A stretch of 7,085 bases of DNA, taken from Bacteroidales bacterium (GTDB lineage: Bacteria; Bacteroidota; Bacteroidia; Bacteroidales; VadinHA17). Numbering within the stretch: position 1 is the first letter of the stretch; each line of letters begins with the position of its first letter. Below the pieces are notes generated by a model. It ran no database searches and had not been told where the DNA came from. It saw nothing but the letters and a program-made list of their open reading frames with translations. Both the position numbers and the translations under genes were made by a program. Where the stretch lies: positions 1,967-9,051 of the forward strand of contig PMEC01000126.1 of NCBI GenBank assembly GCA_003155705.1, in the 5' to 3' direction. Of this stretch, positions 1 through 4,572 are shown one piece after another.

Positions 1-1124
1 TTATTGGCATGCCATTGCCATTGAAGTCCCGTTTGGGGACTATTGAATTCATCACTCTCTGCTGGTGTAACCACTTCACCTTTCCTTCCAACATCAGGTT
101 TTTTATATGTAGAAACCGGTTCTCCGCAACCATCACCATCCTTATCAATACCAATCACTGGCCAGTTATTCTTCCAGATCATTGGATTTAAATTCACAAC
201 CCTGCCATAGGCGCCTTTATCCTGGAAATGAATAAACCAATCCTCACCTGTAACCGTCGTAACCCATGCTCCCTGGTGCGGACCATTGATATTCGTTTTA
301 CCCTGCGACATAACCACTTTTGCTTCATAAGGACCAAATACATTTTTGGAGCGCAAAACCAGTTGCCAGCCTTGAGCAACTCCCCCGGCGGGGGCAAACA
401 GGTAATAGAACCCGTTGCGTTTGTAAAATTTAGGTCCTTCGACAGTATTGTTACTTTCGTGACCATCAAAAACCAATACTTCATCGTCGTTTACGATTGA
501 AGCATCCGCGGCCATAGTACATACGACCAGAACACTTTTTATACCGGCACGGCTGCCGGCAAATGCATAGGCCAGGTATGCACTTCCATTATCATCCCAA
601 AGGGGAGTAGGATCAATCATACCTTTCCCTTCTTTGATCAGGATGGGATCAGTCCATGGTCCTTTCGGATTTTCAGCTTTCACCATGTAGATCCCATAGT
701 CAGGATCCGGGTAAAAAATGTAGAACATTCCATTATTATATCTGATACAGGGTGCCCATACCCCGCATCCGTGCTGTGGTTTGCAATATACATCGGATGG
801 AGGCAATTTGGCTAAAGCATAACCTATTAATTCCCAGTTAACCAGATCAACAGAATGCAATACAGGCAGTCCGGGAACACAATTGAAAGAAGATGCAGTC
901 ATATAATACTCTCCCTTTACCCCTATCACATCCGGATCGGAGTAATCGGCATGTAATACAGGATTAGTGTAAGTGCCATCTCCATTATCAGCTACCCACA
1001 CCTTAGAAACAAGCGGGAATACTTCACCATCATGAGGTTTCTGAGCGGTTGCGTTTTGCTCCTTTGTAAAAAGAACATAGAATACTATCAATAAACCAGA
1101 TAATCGATTTAAGATACGAATCAT
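1..1124 (-). CDS. Secreted glycoside hydrolase family 43 (subfamily 12-like), 3' end outside window
   Basis: Probably an exported alpha-L-arabinofuranosidase or beta-xylosidase that cuts terminal pentoses from hemicellulose or pectin side chains. The frame is open for 374 codons from the ATG at 1124 to the left edge. Residues 1-27 look like a signal peptide (hydrophobic LSGLLIVFYVLF, likely cleavage after ATA). The five-bladed GH43 propeller follows. The expected catalytic triad is visible: base Asp63 in SDPDVI, pKa-modulating Asp171 in GMIDPTPLWDD, and acid Glu229 in NTVEGPKFY. Other family-like stretches are YYMTASSFNCVPGLP, PQHGCGVWAP, GPHQGAW and HFQDKGAYGR. From about residue 350 (ESDEFNSPQTGLQWQW) a C-terminal beta-sandwich of the GH43_C2/DUF1349 kind appears to begin and is then cut off. 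The subfamily call is from memory of these motifs; substrate (arabinose or xylose) cannot be decided here. The start lies 10 bp after the upstream esterase stop, so the two are probably one operon. Confidence 0.93.
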   Translation of the reverse strand, partial: MIRILNRLSGLLIVFYVLFTKEQNATAQKPHDGEVFPLVSKVWVADNGDGTYTNPVLHADYSDPDVIGVKGEYYMTASSFNCVPGLPVLHSVDLVNWELIGYALAKLPPSDVYCKPQHGCGVWAPCIRYNNGMFYIFYPDPDYGIYMVKAENPKGPWTDPILIKEGKGMIDPTPLWDDNGSAYLAYAFAGSRAGIKSVLVVCTMAADASIVNDDEVLVFDGHESNNTVEGPKFYKRNGFYYLFAPAGGVAQGWQLVLRSKNVFGPYEAKVVMSQGKTNINGPHQGAWVTTVTGEDWFIHFQDKGAYGRVVNLNPMIWKNNWPVIGIDKDGDGCGEPVSTYKKPDVGRKGEVVTPAESDEFNSPQTGLQWQWHAN

Positions 1125-1134
1125 AACGATCTTA

Positions 1135-1881
1135 TTATTTTATAAAGCTGACCAGAGGTAATTTTAGTTCCTTCACGCCGTCAACAAACAGGCTTGCAAC
1201 TTTATGAGCACCATAACTATTCAGATGTGTTGAATCCTGAACACCGTTCGGCCGGTTAATGTACTCTCCTGGTTTGCAGAACAAAAAAAGCGATTTTGAT
1301 TTTTCCTGGCCTAATGCAGCAACAAGTTTCCGTGTTTTAGCTTCCATGTCGATAAAGAGAGTGGTGGTTTCGCTGGCAATTTCACGGGCAGCTTTAATAT
1401 ATTCGCCATGTGTGTCTTTCAAATTCCCTGCAGCATCAAAATGCCGACGCACTATTGGAGAGCAGATAACAGGAATAGCCCCTTTTGAACGTGTTTCGTC
1501 GATATATAATTTTAGTGTCTTTTTATAGGTAGTAAAAGGATCTGTATGGCGGACAGAATCAGGTTTTTCATCGTTATGCCCAAACTGGATAATAACATAA
1601 TCGCTGCTTTGTATGCTGTCACAAACAGATTTCCAGCTTCCCTCGGAGATAAAGCTTTTGGAACTACGTCCATTTAGTGCATGATTATGTACTTTGACTC
1701 CTTCGTTAAAAAATTCCTGAAGAACCATTCCCCATCCGGTTTCCGGGGCAACCTCTGCCTTCTTATTGGCCGCAGTAGAGTCACCAATAATCCATATATT
1801 GACTTTTTCAGGACTTTTAAATGATAAAATTGATATAATAATTAAAGCCAGAAAAGATAAGGTGTTTTGATTTTTCTTCAT
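1135..1881 (-). CDS. SGNH-hydrolase acetylesterase, rhamnogalacturonan acetylesterase type (CE12-like)
   Basis: Predicted exported carbohydrate acetylesterase of 248 residues that removes O-acetyl groups from pectin (rhamnogalacturonan) or xylan. All SGNH blocks are present: nucleophile Ser35 in IIGDSTAA, block II Gly71 in ALNGRSSKSF, block III Asn103 in QFGHND, and the catalytic pair Asp216 and His219 in DSTHLNSYGA. TGWGMVL after block I and SPIVRRHFD in the middle are typical of the rhamnogalacturonan acetylesterase branch. Length suits a single-domain CE12 enzyme. Residues 1-21 are a basic then hydrophobic export signal (LSFLALIIISILSF) with no lipobox; the cleavage site is not clear. The gene ends with two in-frame stops (TAATAA), and the GH43 start follows 10 bp after the first, so the genes are probably co-transcribed. 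The pairing implies that deacetylation precedes or accompanies GH43 action (inference). Acetyl-substrate specificity is not readable from the sequence. Confidence 0.93.
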   Translation of the reverse strand: MKKNQNTLSFLALIIISILSFKSPEKVNIWIIGDSTAANKKAEVAPETGWGMVLQEFFNEGVKVHNHALNGRSSKSFISEGSWKSVCDSIQSSDYVIIQFGHNDEKPDSVRHTDPFTTYKKTLKLYIDETRSKGAIPVICSPIVRRHFDAAGNLKDTHGEYIKAAREIASETTTLFIDMEAKTRKLVAALGQEKSKSLFLFCKPGEYINRPNGVQDSTHLNSYGAHKVASLFVDGVKELKLPLVSFIK

Positions 1882-1912
1882 TTTACGCTCATATGTAACT
1901 TTAAGGCAAAAT

Positions 1913-1920
1913 CAAATCTA
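1913..1920 (-). promoter_or_regulatory. Bacteroidota -7 box for the esterase-GH43 operon
   Basis: Read on the minus strand this is TAGATTTG, an exact match to the Bacteroidota -7 consensus TAnnTTTG. It would start transcription near 1908, about 26 nt before the esterase ATG. The -33 element is weak: the best candidate is TCTG at 1947-1944, 23 nt upstream, slightly longer than the usual 19-21 nt spacing. Position relative to the gene supports it; the poor -33 box lowers confidence. Confidence 0.45.
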
Positions 1921-1959
1921 CAAAATTCTGCACCTATTATAATCAGAAATGAAAAGAAT

Positions 1960-2040
1960 ATTTCAGTAATACTTCATAACTACCATAACATTGGTGACAC
2001 TCATCAGATTGATTTTCATCTTAGTAGTGAGTACTGAAAT
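1960..2040. repeat. 9-bp perfect inverted repeat, ATTTCAGTA / TACTGAAAT
   Basis: The left arm ATTTCAGTA is at 1960-1968 and the right arm TACTGAAAT at 2032-2040, separated by 63 bp. It sits near the middle of the divergent intergenic region, between the two promoters. It could be a pair of operator half-sites for a regulator acting on both units, or chance in AT-rich DNA. No family of regulator is suggested by the arms. Confidence 0.4.
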
Positions 2041-2151
2041 TTATATTGTTACTATATCAAAAGATCATTTTGCCGGTTGCGATTGTCGAAAGTTGAAAAT
2101 GCAAAAACTAATTATTACACTCTATCAGTCAATTATTCCTGACTAAGAAGA

Positions 2152-2182
2152 TTGTAAAAAAAGCTAATATTTGATACCTTTG
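2152..2182 (+). promoter_or_regulatory. Bacteroidota sigma-ABfr-type promoter for the GH3 gene
   Basis: A -33 TTG at 2152-2154 is followed after 20 bp by TACCTTTG at 2175-2182, a perfect TAnnTTTG -7 box with ideal spacing. Transcription would start near 2187 and give a leader of about 55 nt before the ATG at 2243. It also rules against the longer reading frame that begins with TTG at 2171, since that codon lies upstream of the predicted transcription start. Confidence 0.72.
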
Positions 2183-2242
2183 GGAAAGAAAAGGAATATA
2201 CCGATCTTTGATTATAACAATCAAAATAAAACTAACCTGATC

Positions 2243-4384
2243 ATGAAAAAAGTATTTGCAATTTCTATTATCTGCCTCTTATTGGCAGTGTTGGTCTCAT
2301 GCACCAGTAAAGAAAAGAAACCTCAACCTGTTCTTGGTTACAGGACAGTAAAAATCATCGAGAAACAGGGTCTTAAATTCAAAGATCTTAACAAAAATGG
2401 TAAATTGGACAAATATGAAGACTGGCGATTGAGTGCCGAAGAAAGAAGCAAAGATCTGCTCTCCAAAATGTCTCTGGAAGAAAAGGTCGGTTTTATGCTG
2501 ATCAACTCTGCCAATATGGTAGGGCAAAGAGTAGCTGACACATCGGGCGGCAAACTCAAAGCCAGTGATCTTTCTGAAGTCGGAGCAGGCCAGTCAGGTG
2601 GTGGTTTTGGGATGAACCGTCAGCGTCAGGGATCAGCTGACACTGCTAGAAGAGATGCGCCAGGAAGAAACAGACAGGGTTCTCAAAACAGAGCCGGAGG
2701 CCGAACTCAGAATACAAATGGGGAACGTATAGCCAACATGAACAGCTCAGCTGGTACAACAAAAGTGGTAAAAGAGTTTCACAACAGACACTTTATCCTA
2801 AGGGCAAATGAAAGTGCAAGAATAACAGCTGAATGGACCAACAAACTGCAAGCGCTTTGTGAGAGTGAACCCCTTGGCATTCCTGCTATAATTGCTTCAA
2901 ATCCAAGAAATAATATTACCACTAATGCTTCACTTGGCACAAGTGTGGGAACAACAGTTTTCACTTCATGGCCGGGGGAGCTTGGCTTATCAGCTATGCG
3001 TGATCTGTCATTGGTACACGAATTTGCTGATGACTCACGACAGGAGTGGCTGGCTGTCGGGTTGAGAAAAGGATATATGTATATGGCTGATCTGGCAACA
3101 GAACCACGGTGGTCGAGAGTAAATGGAACGTTTGGAGAAAATTCAGAATGGGTTGCTAAAATGATCAGGGAAATAGTCCTCGGTTTTCAGGGAGAAAAAC
3201 TTAGCCCCACATCTGTTGCGCTTACAACAAAACACTTTCCGGGCGGCGGATCCGGGAAAGGTGGTCAGGATTCACATTTCGAATGGGGGAAAGCAGAAAT
3301 ATATCCGGGAGGAATGTTTAAGAACAATCTGATCTCTTTTCAAGCCGCTATTGATGCGGGCACATCAGCTATAATGCCTTACTACTCTTTGCCTTCAGGT
3401 ACTGAATTTGAAGAGGTTGGATACGCCTATAATAAAGGGGTTATCCATGATCTTCTAAGAACAAAGATGGGATTTAAAGGTATAATCAACTCCGACACAG
3501 GACCTCTTACCAGTATGCCATGGGGTGTAGAAAACCTTACAAAACCCGAACGCTATAAAAAAGCTATTGAAGCCGGTGTGAATCTTTTTTCCGGAGAATC
3601 TGATCCGTCAGTACTTCTGGAAGTTGTAAAGAGCGGATCTTTGGATATTAATTTAATTGACAGCTCTGTTGTTCGTTTATTAAATGAAAAGTTTGTACTC
3701 GGACTATTTGAAAATCCTTATGTAGATGAAGATGCTGCAGAAAAAATTGTTAATAATGATAAATTCAGAGAAAGAGCAGCTGTTGCTATGCGCGAATCCA
3801 TTGTGCTTTTAAGGAACCATAATGATGCATTGCCACTTAAGCCCAAAACAAAAGTATATTTTGAATCACTTCAGAGAAATGCAAGAGGACCAGTTTCCGA
3901 TGTTCCAAATGTTTATCTCAATAACGACAATAAATATGATGTCCAATTTGTAAAAACACCAGGTGAGGCAGAAGTATTAATTCTTTGGCTGCAGCCGACA
4001 GGTAATTCTTTATTCGGCTCAACGGGAGAACCAATATCGCTTTCATTATCCAAATGCGGAGTTGATGTTTCGTATGTTAATAAACTAACAGTTAAAAAAC
4101 CTGCAATATTGGTTGTGAACTATAGCAATCCATGGGTAATCAATGAGGTTTACAACGAGAAAACTAAAAATGTAAAAGGGGTTCTTGCTACTTTCGGAAC
4201 TGCTCCGGATGCCCTTCTGGATGTTATCACAGGTAAATTTAATCCATCTGGTAAAATGCCATTCTCAACACCAGTCTCTGATCTGGCGGTTGAAAATCAG
4301 AAAGAAGATGTTCCTGGTTATCTGGAAGGACCAGGCTATGCTCTTTTCAATTATGACGAGGGGCTGAGCTATAAGAAGAAATAA
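2243..4384 (+). CDS. GH3 family beta-glycosidase lipoprotein with EF-hand-like loop
   Basis: A 713-residue exported glycosidase, likely beta-glucosidase or beta-xylosidase, that would trim oligosaccharides. The start chosen is ATG 2243: it begins a clean lipoprotein signal (MKKVFAISII..., lipobox LVSC with Cys20), while the longer frame from TTG 2171 overlaps the promoter. An EF-hand-like loop DLNKNGKLDKYE (48-59) precedes the catalytic barrel, as in many Bacteroidota GH3 proteins. The (beta/alpha)8 domain runs roughly 60-490, with MSLEEKVG, DLATEPRWSR, the KHFPGGG motif (Lys330-His331) and nucleophile Asp418 in INSDTGP. A C-terminal alpha/beta sandwich follows, including LLRNHNDALPLKP and the ending GYALFNYDEGLSY. 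The acid/base residue, normally on a C-terminal-domain loop, cannot be fixed by eye. Residues 99-165 are an Arg/Gln/Gly/Asn-rich insert. The residues after Cys20 (TSKEKK) are lysine-rich and not an evident surface-export signal, so the membrane side is uncertain. Substrate is not determinable. Confidence 0.93.
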   Translation: MKKVFAISIICLLLAVLVSCTSKEKKPQPVLGYRTVKIIEKQGLKFKDLNKNGKLDKYEDWRLSAEERSKDLLSKMSLEEKVGFMLINSANMVGQRVADTSGGKLKASDLSEVGAGQSGGGFGMNRQRQGSADTARRDAPGRNRQGSQNRAGGRTQNTNGERIANMNSSAGTTKVVKEFHNRHFILRANESARITAEWTNKLQALCESEPLGIPAIIASNPRNNITTNASLGTSVGTTVFTSWPGELGLSAMRDLSLVHEFADDSRQEWLAVGLRKGYMYMADLATEPRWSRVNGTFGENSEWVAKMIREIVLGFQGEKLSPTSVALTTKHFPGGGSGKGGQDSHFEWGKAEIYPGGMFKNNLISFQAAIDAGTSAIMPYYSLPSGTEFEEVGYAYNKGVIHDLLRTKMGFKGIINSDTGPLTSMPWGVENLTKPERYKKAIEAGVNLFSGESDPSVLLEVVKSGSLDINLIDSSVVRLLNEKFVLGLFENPYVDEDAAEKIVNNDKFRERAAVAMRESIVLLRNHNDALPLKPKTKVYFESLQRNARGPVSDVPNVYLNNDNKYDVQFVKTPGEAEVLILWLQPTGNSLFGSTGEPISLSLSKCGVDVSYVNKLTVKKPAILVVNYSNPWVINEVYNEKTKNVKGVLATFGTAPDALLDVITGKFNPSGKMPFSTPVSDLAVENQKEDVPGYLEGPGYALFNYDEGLSYKKK
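2537..2737 (+). other. Low-complexity Arg/Gln/Gly/Asn-rich segment inside GH3
   Basis: Residues about 99-165 of the GH3 protein lack the hydrophobic pattern of the flanking domain and are rich in Gly, Arg, Gln, Asn and Ser (for example QSGGGFGMNRQRQGS and GRNRQGSQNRAGGR). The segment lies between the first helix of the catalytic domain (MSLEEKVGFMLI) and the conserved AGTTKVVKEFHNRHFILRAN. Related Bacteroidota GH3 proteins, as I recall them, have a variable loop here but of ordinary composition. The reading frame is intact. It is probably a disordered surface loop. Confidence 0.6.
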
Positions 4385-4572
4385 AACAACATAATCATAT
4401 TTGTTTGACTTTAAGTTTTGAAACAAGTATAAATTCCATAAGGGGAATTGAGTATTACCCTTAATGAGAATAATTTGTTATTGATTTTACTGATATTCTT
4501 CATATCTTTAAACTCTGGCCCCTAATCAAAGCGAAAAGTTCAGGAAAATCCTGTATTACCAAACTTAATACA
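4385..4572. other. Intergenic region after GH3 with weak hairpins, no clear terminator
   Basis: This 188-bp gap has three short potential stems: TTGTTT/AAACAA (4401-4406 with 4421-4426), AATTCC/GGAATT (4432-4437 with 4444-4449) and TAAGGG/CCCTTA (4439-4444 with 4458-4463). The last two cannot form together because they share bases. None is GC-rich or followed by a T-run, so none is a convincing intrinsic terminator. The end also carries the candidate promoter of the sensor gene. Confidence 0.4.
4481..4510 (+). promoter_or_regulatory. Candidate Bacteroidota promoter for the sensor gene
   Basis: A -33 TTG at 4481-4483 is followed after 19 bp by TATCTTTA at 4503-4510, one mismatch (final G) from TAnnTTTG. 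Transcription would start near 4515, about 58 nt before the ATG at 4573. It suggests the sensor can be transcribed separately from GH3, though read-through is not excluded. The imperfect box and AT-rich context keep confidence low. Confidence 0.38.

Larger units (their letters stand above)
1882..2242. other. Divergent intergenic region between esterase/GH43 operon and GH3
   Basis: This 361-bp AT-rich stretch holds no convincing gene on either strand. It contains a minus-strand -7 box near 1913, a plus-strand promoter at 2152-2182, and a 9-bp inverted repeat centred near 2000. The shared region would allow joint control of the two divergent units, but no regulator-binding site can be named. 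Confidence 0.7.

Noticed and set aside
5..14. 10-bp perfect palindrome TGGCATGCCA at the left edge
   Set aside because: It is inside GH43 coding sequence, occurs once, and is explained by codons for Trp-His-Ala.
194..500. Open frames of about 90-96 codons on both strands within the GH43 gene
   Set aside because: They lie in other frames of a gene whose translation matches GH43 throughout, and neither resembles a known protein.
1259..1528. Plus-strand 89-codon frame antisense to the esterase
   Set aside because: It is fully antisense to a conserved SGNH coding sequence, with no promoter or recognisable product.
2171..2242. N-terminal extension of the GH3 frame beginning with TTG at 2171
   Set aside because: It overlaps a perfect promoter -7 box, has no export-signal character, and places a lipoprotein signal internally. 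The ATG at 2243 is preferred.
4401..4427. TTGTTT/AAACAA stem after the GH3 stop as a terminator
   Set aside because: The stem is 6 bp, wholly A/T apart from one G-C pair, and not followed by a T-run, so it does not support an intrinsic terminator.
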